From Argentina anserina (Eukaryota; Streptophyta; Magnoliopsida; Rosales; Rosaceae): a stretch of DNA of 64,000 nucleotides. The notes under the pieces are model-generated. The model did not search any database. It was not told the origin of the DNA and worked only from the letters and a program-made list of their open reading frames with translations. The stretch spans positions 15,686,001-15,750,000 of the forward strand of contig NC_065876.1 of NCBI RefSeq assembly GCF_933775445.1, written 5' to 3'. Both the position numbers and the translations under genes were made by a program. This document shows positions 12,921-26,396 of this stretch, in pieces. Positions within the stretch are counted from its first letter, which is position 1, and every line of letters starts with the position of its first letter.

Positions 12921-12939
12921 GAGCAACGTGCTGATAACG
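12921..12939 (-). other. Candidate primer-binding site
   Basis: Directly inside the 5' LTR the minus strand reads CGTTATCAGCACGTTGCTC. The TATCAG core is shared with the initiator-Met tRNA site of copia elements (TGGTATCAGAGC), but the remainder differs, so the primer tRNA is uncertain. Confidence 0.35.
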
Positions 12940-13123
12940 TGTTTTAGTATGAAATAATTGTGTATTATTGAATGATATGGGGGCCTATATATAGGCATTA
13001 CAAAACCACAATCCCGTAGGATTCGGAGTCCTAATCTATTACGGAGATGCTAATCTATCTCCTAACAGGAAACCTATTAGGCTAAGACACACACAATGAT
13101 AGAATAGTAATTCTCCCGGAACA
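12940..13123 (-). repeat. 5' LTR of the 6612-13123 copia element
   Basis: 184-bp direct repeat of 6612-6795 with five substitutions. It carries the same palindromic TATA box. The element's transcript would start here, running leftwards. Confidence 0.92.
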
Positions 13124-13128
13124 AAAAG

Positions 13129-14434
13129 GAAGTATTATGAGTTTTACATACTTGCAGCTTGCTCTGCTAGGGTTATCCTCTAGCCGTCATAGACCATGAG
13201 ATTCGATGCTGGCAGTGCCTCCGATGTTGTGGGAGGAAGTTTGCGTGAGATTGCTAGACAGTGAAGACGATATCCATGATGAATTTCACTACCTTCATGG
13301 TCAACTGCTCTCTAAGAACTCGGTGGCTTTGTCATCATTGTCTACTACACTCTCCAAGGTTTGGGTTTTGCTGAAGAAAGTTATTTTGATCAGGCAAAAG
13401 GAAGGAGACTTTTTTTTTCAAATTTTATGAGATGGAGGTAAACAAACAGGTTCTTACTGGTGTACCTTGGTTCTACAAAAATTGCATGCTCTTGCTTTCA
13501 TATTATAACGGTATCTCATCCTTTCTTGCGACACCTTTGCATCTATTTGATGTTTGGGTGGTGGTGATGGGATTGTCGATCACGATGTGGAGCAAGAAGG
13601 CGGTGACTCGGGTTGGACATGAGCTGGGTCAGTTCGATCGAGTTGATCATTCTTCGACGCAACAAAAAGACACGGTGTAAAAGGTTTATGTGCACATGGA
13701 TGTTCCTAGGCAATTTTTCTAAGGCGTCAGTTCAAGTTTTCAGTCTCTAAAGTTGCGATGGTGGATCTGTTTTACAAAAAGTGTCAGGGAGGTGAGGGCA
13801 ATCTGGCCTTTTTTTTTATCACGGAGGAGGAGTTCCAAACAAGATAGTGGCGGCAATGCTCTATGAGATTGGTTTAGTAGGGCCAATGATTGACAACTTA
13901 AACTTCGCCAACTCTGCCGGAAGGTGTTAAGTCATTGAAGGCTTGCAATGGTGCAATGATGCTAATAGGGAAACGAGAAGCGATGGAGTATCAAGATGAC
14001 AAACGGTTTCAGAGCCAAAGATTACAACGAAAATGTTTTGCAGGAATCCCTAAGTCAATTTAGAGTTGATCGCTGAAAATGGAGTGTTGACTAGGCCTAG
14101 GGCTGCTCTGATTTATTAACACCTAAGAGGCTAAGACGGGATAATTCACTCCAACCTAAGTGCTAAAACCAAGTGATTTTGGAATTATTTTGTGATTTAC
14201 AGCAGAGAGAGAGGAAACTTATAAACGATAAAAGGCATTATCTATTCATCATATCAAATTTGACAATAAAGGCTTGTAAGTCAATTCGACATGTGTATGA
14301 CTCTTCAATAGGACTGAAATTTTAGAGTCAATTTTAGCCGTTGTGATGATATGAAATATATGTCTTATTGGTTGGGGATGCTCATAGGATATGATATCCA
14401 TCAGTTTTTGAAGAGCGTAAAACATGTTCATCAA
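13129..14434. other. Intergenic, no recognised gene
   Basis: Contains two short plus-strand ORFs (13206-13430, 13432-13680) and degenerate coding-like sequence up to about 14090. I could not assign these to a family. An old LINE or host-gene fragment is possible but not supported by any motif I can name. Confidence 0.35.
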
Positions 14435-14460
14435 TATATATATATATATATATATATATA

Positions 14461-14884
14461 GTTTCTATTCAGATGAAACTTCACTCTGAAATTACAGAGT
14501 GAAGTTCCAATTTTGCCACACTTTTCAGTCAAAATTTTTCACCGTAAGCGATTCAATATTTATGTATGGTATTCAAGATCATCTGTACAAAGTTTCATCC
14601 AATTTGACAATGGTTTGAGCTTTTAAAATTGAGATTTACACGAACGGTTCACATTGAACAGTTTTAATTCATTCATTGATTTAATCTAATTTCAATACCT
14701 TAACGATGTCCGAATTAGATGAAATTTTGTAGAGATGATCTTGAATAGCATACCTAAATATTTAATCACTTATGGTGAAAACATTTGACCGAAAAGTGTG
14801 CCAAAATTGGAACTTCACTCTGTAATTTCAGAGTGAAGCTTCACTCTGTAATTTCAGAGTGAAGCTTCACTCTGGATAGAAACT
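14461..14884. mobile_element. Long-TIR MITE with nested hairpins
   Basis: The two ends form an imperfect inverted repeat of about 80-100 bp starting AGTTTCTATYCAGA, and the inner parts also pair weakly, so the whole element can fold back. Each TIR contains a short hairpin, CTTCACTCTG, a 6-base loop and CAGAGTGAAG. The left arm has one copy; the right arm has two copies in tandem plus a further half unit (about 14811-14875). (TA)n runs border both sides (14435-14460 and 14885-14903), consistent with insertion at TA. No ORF. Confidence 0.8.
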
Positions 14885-14903
14885 ATATATATATATATAT
14901 ATA

Positions 14904-15523
14904 CATGTATTTAGATACATATTATAAGCTAGTTTTTTTCACAGTAAATATCGAGAATTGTTGAGATAAAACTTGAAAGTATATATAATTTGTTTAATGT
15001 AAAAAATAAATATTGATAAGTTGATCATGTCTGGTATTTGGAGAACAACTCATTTAATCAAGTTACTCAACTAGCAAAGAGATTTATGTTTTCCAGAAAA
15101 TAATAAGAAAAATTAGCTAATATGCAGGATCTAAGGAGCACTTACATGTATTAGGTAAGATAAAGAGTGCTAAATTAGAAAATTTCCATGTAAGTGCAAA
15201 AAAAAAAGTGAAAACGTGAATAATATGCAAGATTAAGTCACGGCAAGATCAAGTGAGAAGCTTTTGTGTTGTTGACACTTGGGAGGAAATGAAAGTGGCA
15301 ACTCAGATTTATAATAGGTGGTGTGATGAGCCACAATTGACGGTTTCAAATTGCTCTGTATTAGTAGTTTGGAACTTAAATAGCAACAGATTCTATAATA
15401 TTTCATAAGAATTTATATGAATCTGTAGAGTTGTTACCATAAAAGCATCTTGAACATCCAATAATATTTCATAAGAATATGTAGAGCTACCATTCCTATC
15501 AATGATGACCAAAATATAGGTAC
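14904..15523. other. AT-rich intergenic, nothing recognised
   Basis: No ORF, repeat family or RNA gene recognised between the two MITEs. Confidence 0.5.
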
Positions 15524-15526
15524 TAA

Positions 15527-15919
15527 GAGCATCTCCAACAGCTCATGTAAAATTTTTCAATTATAAAGGATGATATCACAAAATCTTTATAAAAAAAGTC
15601 ACAAACTTCAACAGCTCCTCTATATTATTCGACAAAATTAAATGCATTCCTGCATAATTTAATAAATATCTAAAAAAAATAAGGGAATGTTATATATTTG
15701 TTCTAATTAAATAATATTAATATTTGACTTTATTAACGTTTTTCCTTTTTAGGAACAATAAGAGCGAGAGAGTTTAAAAGGCAAGTAATAAAGTTTAGAG
15801 ATTGTTTTCAAAATTCTCTATTATAGAGGATGCTTTAGAGGAGCTGTTGGAGCCAAAATATAGTATTTTTCTTCTATAATAGTGATTTTTTGGATATAGA
15901 GGAGTTGTTGGAAATGTTC
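15527..15919. mobile_element. Tourist-like (PIF/Harbinger) MITE
   Basis: Ends GAGCATCTCCAACAGCTC and, reversed, GAACATTTCCAACAACTC, flanked by the 3-bp duplication TAA (15524-15526 and 15920-15922), the target size and sequence of PIF/Harbinger elements. About 393 bp, AT-rich and non-coding. Internal copies of AGGAGCTGTTGGAGCC near 15838 suggest an earlier or nested end. Confidence 0.7.
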
Positions 15920-15922
15920 TAA

Positions 15923-18900
15923 TGTGGTCTTTAATTAATAAACTTTGTACAACTACTATGAATTCGGATCAACATTGTGCATACATCTATTGATCGAGGC
16001 AACCAATTCAGTAAGCAAAAAAAAAAATAAAGGCAATCAATACATCTTCTAATCATGGAGTAAGGATTGAAACAACAATTACTAACTTGAATTTGAATGA
16101 CAACAATTATTCATGCACATTCCTTCTTATAGAGGCCCCGAGTTGAGTTCTAAATCTATTAGAATTTTCTTCTTCACCAATATGATCATTAAGCCAAAGG
16201 AGAGTCTCATCATATGTCATCATGTCACGACCCCCTCCCCCCCCCCCCCCCTCAAAAATATATCAACCACTACAATTTGCAACATCATTGTCTAGACGAC
16301 TTATATCTCACTAACTCATCCACCCTCAGGGCTCCTAGGAAATACATATGATTTCCCACATCTCTAAAAAAACTATGCTACTATCTGTATAGAAGACATG
16401 TATTTCAACCGCGACATCGTTAATCCTAAAACAAAACAGCTTAGTCCAAGATTTAGAAACGCCATACTCCATCATCACCCATAGTTGAGTTGGACTTCAT
16501 TAAGTTATGATATCATTATTTCATATGATTGATTTTACCAAATGTTCTATTTATGTCCCTTTCCTTTTGATGTATTGGTAAACTTGTCACTCTTCTCTAT
16601 TGAAAACATATTCTTATTTCTAGTCTGAGTATTATGCCTACTTTGTTTCTATTATGAGTATTCTCAACTGCTGATACTGTTTTTCTTCTTTCGACTTGTA
16701 CTATTTTTTGTGGTTATGTTGTTTTTGTCTTTTTAAAGAAACTTATTACATTAGTTGGCCATTTGGTGGTTGTTTAGTTCTTTGTCTTCTATCTTCTTAT
16801 GACTTTGGGAAAGCTTATATGGTGTCGCCTACAGGTTAACAACGCATACATGATTGAGCATGAGGTGTCATGTTCTCTTGAAAACAGTGAATACACACAC
16901 ACACCCTCCAAAAAATTCCCTAGATAGGCATAAAACTTAGATAGGAACTTAGATTTATACTTTAGTTTGTAACTAGTTAAACTCTAAAGCTGCAAAGTTA
17001 TAGTGGACCTCATAGTCGACATCGTCTCCCATTTTACAAGATGATGGGCTCCCTTGCCCTCATTAGGATTATTAGGAGAGCATGGCCCTTTGTCAATTGT
17101 TGCTAAAAAATATTAAAAAAAAATGGTTTAGTTGGTAAGTAATCCGATCAAGCTGGTTAATAATGTTTAATCAAAAGGGTTGGAATCACCCGATCAATTA
17201 AACATTTTTCAATTTAGCTTAAATTTTCACACACCACCTTATATAAGGTGCTAGCACATTACACACTAAATGCATTACTTCTCTATTTTTCTCCCTCTTC
17301 CCTCAACTCAACCATCTCCACCCTCCTTCAAAAGCTGAAAACTTGGGTTCACGTTACACTCCAAATTAAACTTGGGTTCACATCAGTAAATGTGATTAAT
17401 AAATATCAGCAATTATACTGTTTTCTCTAAATAAAAATAGTTATTCGGTTAAGGTTAGAGATAGATGAGAGTAGTGGGTAGTTAACAACTTCTTTTGTAT
17501 TTTACTGTTTTATATTTATATTTCATTTAGTAAAATGTCCTTCCAATATTCCTTACTAAAATGAAGTTATGAAAGTAATTTCACGTCCATTTTGGTTGAA
17601 AATGTATGTTTGAGCTATTAATAATATAAATGAAAGGTCTAAAGTGCACTTATTGGAGAATTTAGAAGAAAAAACTCAGTAACATGAATATGATGACTAC
17701 AACAAGAAGAGTCTGATGTAAAATTGAGTAGTATGGATTGTACACTAATTTTCCTTTTTTGAACTTAGTCCTCATACTTTGAGGGTGTCAGTAGTTTATT
17801 CCTTAAACTTTCAAATATGACTAGTCACTCCTCGAACTCTCAATTTAAATTAATAAGTATATTCCATTATCTATTTGATATAACCGTCATGTGACATTAG
17901 TCAAAATGAACAAGCCATTTGTCATGACATGAGTGCATGAAAATGCTCAAAATTGAAATACAATTGATTAAGCATTGAGAAGGGCAATAATAGGCGGGGT
18001 TTGACATCTTTTCCAAATATAGTTAGAATGATGTTCCCGCCGGTCATAGGAAAAAAAATGCGGCAACTACAATACACCGTGATATAAGGTGCTCCATGTC
18101 TATGCTACTTTAATCTGATAGTTCATTCTAAATCTCTAGGCAAATACAACTTCACTCTCTATTGCGGTCGCAAATCCTTAAATATTTGTAACCCTTATAC
18201 CACCACCATTCTTCTTCTTAGATGAGATCTGGTAGACTATAGGCTCATTGATGTGTCAACTTGCAATTAATGTTTATGCTTTGCACACTTTCCCCTAATT
18301 AATTTTTGACAATCTATGAAAGCCATAGCACTTACAACTGCTACGTGAATACTTTCAATAACATTCAAACCCAAAACTATTTCAACCACCTTCTATCTCT
18401 TTACAATCCTGAAGGCCCCGCAACAATTGCCAATATTTTTCCCCCATTTGATATAACTCTATGTAACATGGAAAAAGTGTGATGCATGCGTGCCAAAATT
18501 ATGAATGTTGAACATCAATTATAGCCCTGCAACAATTATCTCATCCATAAGCCCAAGATTCATATTTGTTATTTCATTCGATCTAAACCCGTAAATCACT
18601 CCTGAACCTATTTTTTACTCGATTATTGTATTGGTTGTTGATGAAGAGTACACCACGTTCACCAATGTTTCGCTCAATTTCATCCGTCTCTACCTGAATC
18701 TGATTGAAGCATTTTGATATTTTCCAATTTCTTCTTTTTCAGAGATGGCACATGCAATTTCTAATTTCCAGTTTCTAACGACATTAGTGTTGCAATGGCG
18801 ACAGTGCCGTTTGACTGGAACTTTTCTCTAATTTTTGGAGAATATACCAATATAATACGTATGATAGTATATCTATTGAAACTTATGATATATAATTTAG

Positions 18901-21900
18901 TTAATTTCTTATTTATCAACCTCTAGTTAATGTCTATAAAGTGTAATAATATACATATGTCTCTGCTATGATGCCAAATTACATAGATACCAAAACTTAT
19001 CCTAGTCATAACAATCTTAGTGCAAGTTTGGTACCCCATCCCTATTGTGTACCTCCCTATTTGTTATACTATGTCCACATGTGCTCTTAAGTTGTACTAA
19101 GTTTATCCCATATTTGGTGTCACACTGGGTTAGAGAATTTTTAAAATTCGTAGTGCTTTCTTATGTCATGTCTCCATATGGTTTGTCTTAAGTTGTATTA
19201 CCTTTGTCCTTTATTTAGTGTTGCACTGGGTTAGAGAGTTTTCAAAATTTATAGTGTTTTCTCATATTTGGTTGTTCATAAAACTGGACAAACACTTTAA
19301 CCAAAGAGAATTTGACTGGGTATTACTCTTCTTATATCTATGAAGTTCACTGTATGAAAGAAGCAAAATCTACTCACAACAACTTAAAAAAAGAAGAACA
19401 TACCAACTACAGGGAGAAGCTGCGTCACATATGGAATATTTGATTTTCATTGTTCTTCATTCTCATTGTTAATTATGAAAATTTACACTTTCTAGTCTTT
19501 ATATATGAGGATATAAGTATTTATAATATCTAGCAACTACAGATTCGTTATTGAGTTAGTAAGTTCCAACGATTAATAAAACTGTATTTTTTCATGATTA
19601 TTTCCTCTCGATGAATGGAGACCCTAAATCTCCTATCCCAAAACCTATCTCCGTCCCCATATTATCATGATGGCCTTTCTTGGCCTCCCTACTATCATGG
19701 TGGTCTTTTTCAGCCTCCTCTCTTCTTTGGTGACCATCTATTGTCGTCTTTTCTCTCTATCTATGACAAGTCGTAGTATTGGTTTGGTAGCTCAGATAAT
19801 TCAGATATGGGTTCATGGTGATTTTGGCTGGTATGTTTGATGAATTATAAAATATTTCATTCAATGGTTGTCTTGTTTTTACTTGTGGTGCTGATAAAGA
19901 TATGTTGATGTTTACAATAACGAGTTGATTGCACTTTGTTGATGCACTTGCAATAATTGTTCTCTCAAGGATGAGGATGGTGGCAGTGGAGCGTACTAGC
20001 TAGTGGCGATGGCTTAATCTGAAACGCCGGTGGATGCCCAAAATCCCAACCTAATTTGGGCTTCTATGCGCACAACGTAATACACTATGGGTTTGGATCT
20101 TATTTTTCTTTGGGTTGGAATTTCAACTTGGGGTGTATGGGATTCGAAACTTGGATTCCATGCTTAAATCTTTAGTTAGCAGCAACTAGTTTTAAGATTT
20201 TTCTAGATCTACTTGAGTGATTTGATAGATTATAGGCTTCATAATAAGTGATATACATGGTTGATGTGTAGTCTGTCTTATGTACATAGTGAAAGCTTGC
20301 TCTCGCAACTTCTTAATCTGTCTGTAAGATTTAGTGTATATAATGATTTCATCTAGCCTTATCGTCTTACTTTATTTCCGATTAATTTGAAAGTCGTATT
20401 CAATTTGATTTAAGAACATTATACATTTTTTTTCATGCAATCTACATCTCACAATAAAAAGGAAATATCTCACAAGTAATAATAGTTCAACTTGACGAAA
20501 TTGATATGATGGGGATTCCTAAAGCAAACGTTGGGTTGCCAAAAACTTCTCTAAATAGATATGGACGAAACTAAAGAAGAGGGTTAGTCGTTCTTTGACG
20601 ATGCAAACGAAATTGAGAGGATAAAACCTAATAATAGGGTTCAATTCCACAAGTATAGGTAGATTGCAACAAAAAAAACAAAGAGAAAAATTCACTATGA
20701 TATTTACTATGATTTCTTTATTGGGAGAATACATTTTCTGCTAATCAAATAGGAGGCTACATATAAAAATACAATTGTACTACAACTCTACATATTATGT
20801 ATCATCATATACATGATATGTGAGTACTAACTTTACAATTTACATTCATAAATTACATTCTATGTCTCTCGCTGACAGTTAGCATGTGTAAATTTTGATG
20901 TGGCGATATCAAAATCTTAGATTTTGAAGTTCTTGGCTGAATATCAATACTTCAACAGTCTAGTGCGAAGTTAACGTAATGGAAAGATGTCTTGTCCCTC
21001 CGAATTCAAGTCTACCTTATTATAGTTGGACTGGAATTTTTACTAAAATTTAATGTAATGCAAAGAGGACTTGTAGCATGACTAGCATCTACTGTCACAT
21101 GCAAACTGATTATTGTGTTGTCAAGTATGTTACTAATTTTGTAGTTTAACTGTTATACTGCTACGGAAGTAGGATGTTTTTGGTTAATATGATTGTTTGT
21201 AGTCTTGTAGAGGTTAGTGTCAAACAAGAAGTCACCAGATTTCGTAAGTTTATTCAGGGCAGTTATTTATAGGTTTCATAGATGAGGCATGTCACATGAC
21301 TGCATAATCTTTAGTAATATACTGTGTTCGTTGCTATTTGGTAATGGGGATCTTACTTCATAACCTAGAGGAGGGTCGAATCGGTGGAATATTGGTGCAT
21401 AGTAATTCACATAAAATTGTAGTGCACTAAGCTAGGAGGCATTGTTGGTGATTCTCGGATGCTATTCGATAAAGCTGCAGGCTAGTTAAACTCTAAGCTA
21501 AAAAAAAAAAAGGGGGAACTTTAGCTCAATACTCTTGCAGCCACCAGCAGCTCCGATATGGAAGAAGTGGAAGAACAAAACGGAGAAAGCGACTAAATTA
21601 AGAAGAAATTTTAGATAATTGTGAAGTCATAATAACATAGCAGGAACACGAATAGATGGAGCTGATAAAAGGAACGGAGGTGAAGTTGAAGTTGAACATA
21701 TTTTACAACTCGGATATATAACGTTGCGCCACTTTGCTTAAATGGGATAAATGAATCTATTTAGTTTATTCGGAGTACTATCATCTTTCATGTATAAGTC
21801 TCAGCAGCAATTCATTATCTGGAGATAAGGAGTAGTAAGAGTACCAGGTAGCCCTAATAGTGCAACATCAAGCAGATATGATTGTTTGCATGAGAAGAAT

Positions 21901-22162
21901 TGCAGAAACATCGAAATAAGCACAACAGGGATTGAACACGAGGACTCATTCTTGTGGAGATTACCTTAAAGGTTGCTCAAACAACAACTGCATCTGTTCA
22001 ATTTGACGCCTGATTTTGATTTTTGTTCTTCAAAATCAACTAGATCCTCAAGTTTTTAGTGCAATGTACTTCGAAATAAAAATTAACTTGACTGCTACAA
22101 TCATTAGGACATTAACTAGTTGTTTGTAATAAGTTTCAACAAAAAAAAAAGCGGCCCATTTC
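15923..22162. other. Gene-poor AT-rich intergenic region
   Basis: No ORF above about 70 codons shows family resemblance. A poly-C run lies at about 16238-16250. A stretch at about 17745-17950 (starting near CTTAGTCCTCATACTTTGAGG) looks like a dispersed plant repeat. A TATATAAGG box at 17239 precedes only a short open frame. Distal parts near 21.5-22.1 kb may hold the 3' UTR of the OST1 gene. Confidence 0.5.
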
Positions 22163-25100
22163 TTATATCTCATCAATATACTCGAGGAGATCATCAACCT
22201 CCAGCCTCAAGGCAGTGATTTTCTGCATCTGTGAGGCAACCCGATTCTCAATTTCCTTCCCTCCAAACTTCTTCTCATAGCAATCCACTATAGTTGAGTG
22301 CTTCACCATTACCCTTTCTTCCAAATCTCTCAGCTTGGTCACCAGCTCCTCCACCTACATAAAAACAAGCGATATTAAATACAATTACTACAGATATGCA
22401 GCTTGATATCAGCATGACATGATACCAATCATATAGAGAAATTTTAGAAGTTCAATTGGATGTTTGAGAGTAGATATACATTCTATCTTATGTCCAACAC
22501 CAATAGCTAAATCAACTTTTGAGATTCACTCCAAACAACAGTTCAGTGAAATTTTATTTATTCACCCAAACCTCTACAAATGTAACAGTAACAATTAAGA
22601 AACACACAAACCTTGGGAAGTATGTGAGCAGCTTGTTGAGATGATTGCAAGGATGCCAACAAGGGCTTAATCTCTTTGGAAAGCTCTTTCAACGAACCAT
22701 CAGCTGCTTTTCGTGCTGCTTTACAGGTTTGGATGTCCCCTGTCCGAGAAAGATCACGTAATGATACTTCCAGCTTATCAAGGATCACGAGGCTTCGATT
22801 AATGATATGTTGAATCTGCTGAATTGTTGTTTGCACCTAGAACAACACACGAGTAAATAAATAACAGATTTTAAAACCACAAAGCAGCAACCAGTAAAGA
22901 TATTGACTTACCTCATCCCACTGTAGTTTTGCCAAATAAGAAGCAGAAGATTTGGAGATGGACAAGTCAACATGCATGTATACGATGCCGGCAACAAACA
23001 GGAAGAAAAATCCAGAAATCAGCATCAAAGGTTCCATAAGCATCGCAAGGCTGTTGAACTTATAGTAGACCTGCATATTAGGCATAGAAAGAACAACTTA
23101 ATGAAGGACAACTATAACAGGTTGAACTAGAATAAGGTATACTGTTTAATCAATGAGAGCAATTAATTAAGCAAGAAGATCACTTCATTATATGTTTTGG
23201 AAACTGCTAGAATGTGATTTTTCATCAATTGTGATTTTTTTCATTAAATAAAAAACCAAACTTGTTAATTAAAAGAGTATACGGCATGCGATTGAATTTC
23301 TAAATTCTACGCTTCATGACACTATAATAGTACACTCATGAAGTCACGAACCCATCTCTATAATATTGGAGTTCTAAAGTAACCACTTCATAACATTGAA
23401 TTAATATTGAAAACGGGGAAGGTGAATAAGGTGAAAGAAAAAAGACAATAGTATATACTAAAGAGTCGTACGGTAAGAGTGAGATAATTGCAATACGCGG
23501 CAGGAAGCAGCACATGAACAATATACTCTATGCTAATGTCTTTTTCTTACATATACATCTCTCTCTCTCTCTCTCTCTCTAATCTTCTTAATTGGCTCTT
23601 TAAGATTAGGTTAATCTCTACTTGAGATGATGCTCAACCTCACCCACAAACAGTATTGAGTTTTGGGTTGTGAGAAATGGAAGAGGAAGACTTAATTGTG
23701 ACCCCTGTTCCGTTTGACATACCAACTACAAATTCAAAACTTGTGGTCATGACAGTCAAGGAAAGTGGAACGAGAAAGAAGCTGTAGCAAGTTGCCCAAT
23801 TCTCTTGGCCCAACATGATGTGTTCCAAACTCTATGGCAATAGAAGCTTCATATGGTATCCATTCAACTAGGGTTCTTCAATTTCTTCTAGTCTTCTCAA
23901 GAACGTTTAGTCAGGGAACGAGGAATGCAGTTGAAACACAGGTAAAGAAGAATGGATTAATACATTGTATAACGAAAACACAGGTTTAGACCCTCATGTT
24001 ACGAGTGTGTGAGTGCATACTGACGTAAACGCTTGACATTGGACAAAGTTGGATCAATCTATCACGTTGCAGGACCAAAACTTAATTCATTTTGAAACCG
24101 CATCAGCAAGATTAAGCATCAACCAAACCACAGGGGCTATTCATAACATCTTCCCAAAATGATAAAATATATATAATCTTCTTTCGGTAATCATCTATTG
24201 TTATTTTAAAATAGGCAAAAGTAGTACCTGAAAGTTCTGATTATGCTCTGGCACGACATTAGTCTTTTCCAGTACAACCACAGGCCTGCCAGCAATGTCC
24301 AAGTGGGAAAATTTTGTCTGCAACAATCATAATTCGCATTGGATCAGAATAATAATAACCGTATTCCACTAAAGAAAGGAAAAACAGAAAACCATCTTGA
24401 TATAGATGGAGAAGAGGCAAAAGAAAACTTTTCCAAAATATTTTAAAGAGTGAATAATATAAACGGAGCAGATACCTCTTTTGATTCTTTCAGCGGAAAT
24501 GGAGCAGATACAGATATATCTCTAGAACCCTCAGGCAGAACGACCTGTAGTATGCAATCTCAAAAATAAGCATAAAGAAAATGTTGTTTACATAATGATA
24601 CAACAATTCTTTCTTTTAATGCATCTTACACACTTAAAGTAGTTTATACGAAAGAACTTGACTAAAGCACTCCGATAAAGTAGCCAACAGAAAGTGAAGA
24701 ATATGGGATTAAAAAATTTGCAGCATTACCAACCTTCACAATGAGATTGTTGATGACCACATCATTCATAGGGCAACCAAAAGTTATGTCAATGAAGCGT
24801 TTTCCATCAGAATGAAATAGAAAATCATGAAGCGGCAACCCATATCCAATGGTAAATGCAGTTTTCCAACCACCAATCAGAGGATATCTAGGCTCAATTT
24901 CTAGTTCTGTCTGCAATCATATAGATGACTTTAGTAGAAGAACTTGAAGACTAAGAATATAGACCATTTAACTATGATATATTACCTTCTTAGAATCACT
25001 CCATAAATTAGATGTTGAAACGTTACCAATTTCATCCCTATAATAGACAGAATGAGCTCTTGGTGGCAACTTTGCAATAAGACGCCTAACGGCATACTGA

Positions 25101-26396
25101 CCTCTCACGTGAGGTCTGGCTTGATAGTCAAGTCTGCAAAAACAATGGCCAATATTTAAAAATCAAACTCAAACTCCACAAGTCCCAACTCGCATAGTAT
25201 TGATAAAAAAAATGCAAACAAGAAAGGACCTTGAAAATTCTCCCTTGCTCTGGGCACCTCCATGGACAAATTTGTAGTGCTCTGTCACTTGAACATTACC
25301 CCAATGAGAAATCTCTATCTCTCGCACCAACTCTTCAGCAACAGCAAAGGGTTGGTTGCTCTCAAAATGAACAACAATAGGTGTGTATGAAAAGGGAGGG
25401 AGATTCTCATAAGGACCGTATTTGATCTCTGAACCAACATTCTTTGTCTTATCTATTTTCGTATAAGATTCGATTCTTGCATCAGGCAGTTTAACACTGA
25501 GTGTTTGCCCCTTGACTGCATAAGGAGAGAGGTAGTGTGCAGTATCCTGAAACACCAGGAGCTGAATATCAGCCTGCGTAATCTCCTCCGGAAACGGCTT
25601 CAACGTATGGGTGAAAACAGCCAACACGTCAAAGGTTAAGCTCTCGCCTTTGCCCAGTCCCTTGGGTAAAGTCACTGAGTAACATGTCAAGGAAGCGGGC
25701 ATGCCTTCAGGGACAACAAATCGAACAGCGTAACTTGTACTAGAACCTTTGGCTTTTCCTTTCCCTCCATTGGAGCTGACTGCCAAATGTGCCAAATGCT
25801 TGGCTTGAATATCGGGAAATGCCAACAAAACCTCTGTAACCAACTCGCTTCCCTCATTCTCCACCTGCATAGCATATCAGTTCAATACAAACTTTCAATC
25901 TTCAACTCGATCCCTACACAAACTTTCTCTGCACTCCTAGAAACATGCTTGTACTAATCATTTTAGTAAACCCAAATAAGTATTTCAAACATGATCTGCG
26001 ACATTTTCAATCATCAATCAATGAAGAACAACAACTGGGTACCTTCAGAGTGGAAGTGATGCGCGCAATTTGAGACGTCAGATCAATCTGCAAGACAAAA
26101 CCAACAAATCTCAACTTCCAACATTAACCAAGGGCCAAATGTAACCAATTACAACACTTTGCGACATGACAAAGGGAATGAGAATATGAACATAAGAGAT
26201 GGGTAACATAAGAAGGATGATATCTCAATGATTTAATCATGAAATGAAACATCTGAAAAACGCAATCAATGGGAATCAGAGAGAGTGAGAGGATTACTCG
26301 TCGGTCAACTTTGGAGATGACTAGATCGGAGAGCACAGGTGCCCATAGAATGGAGACAGCTGCCAACAGAAACAACAGACCAGACATCGAACCCAT
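22163..26396 (-). CDS. OST1: Ribophorin I / oligosaccharyltransferase subunit 1
   Basis: Subunit of the ER oligosaccharyltransferase, which transfers the dolichol-linked glycan to Asn-X-Ser/Thr of nascent proteins. Ten exons were placed by GT–AG boundaries and frame: 26396-26298, 26087-26043, 25864-25230, 25133-24986, 24910-24734, 24544-24476, 24317-24228, 23070-22912, 22836-22612, 22354-22163. They join without a break into 612 residues; plant OST1 proteins are about 614 aa. Residues 1-23 are a signal peptide (GLLFLLAAVSILWAPVLS). The lumenal ribophorin I domain covers about 24-425, a single membrane helix about 431-452 (EPLMLISGFFFLFVAGIVY), and a helical cytosolic tail follows. Conserved pieces include PYENLPPFSYTPIVVHFESN and ITFGCPMNDVVINN. 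It is transcribed divergently from the neighbouring OEP21 gene. No lesion was found; only minor exon-edge uncertainty remains. Confidence 0.96.

Larger units (their letters stand above)
6612..13123 (-). mobile_element. Ty1/copia LTR retrotransposon, degenerate interior
   Basis: Complete element with 184-bp LTRs (6612-6795, 12940-13123), each starting TG and ending CA, flanked by a perfect 5-bp target duplication AAAAG (6607-6611, 13124-13128). The minus orientation follows from a polypurine tract abutting the left LTR and from copia pol remnants read right to left. The LTRs differ at 5 of 184 positions (about 97% identity), so the insertion is fairly young. The pol region, in contrast, is full of stops and frameshifts. 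Two GC-rich low-complexity blocks lie inside. It cannot encode its own machinery and must have moved in trans. Confidence 0.92.

Noticed and set aside
13206..13680. Two consecutive plus-strand ORFs that looked like a host gene or LINE ORF1
   Set aside because: No start context, no domain I can name, no splice pattern, and the downstream sequence is full of stops.
16238..16250. Poly-C run
   Set aside because: Simple sequence; no function can be assigned.
25687..25875. Alternative-frame ORF inside OST1 exon 3
   Set aside because: Shadow of the OST1 coding sequence; the exon boundaries and family match support the other frame.
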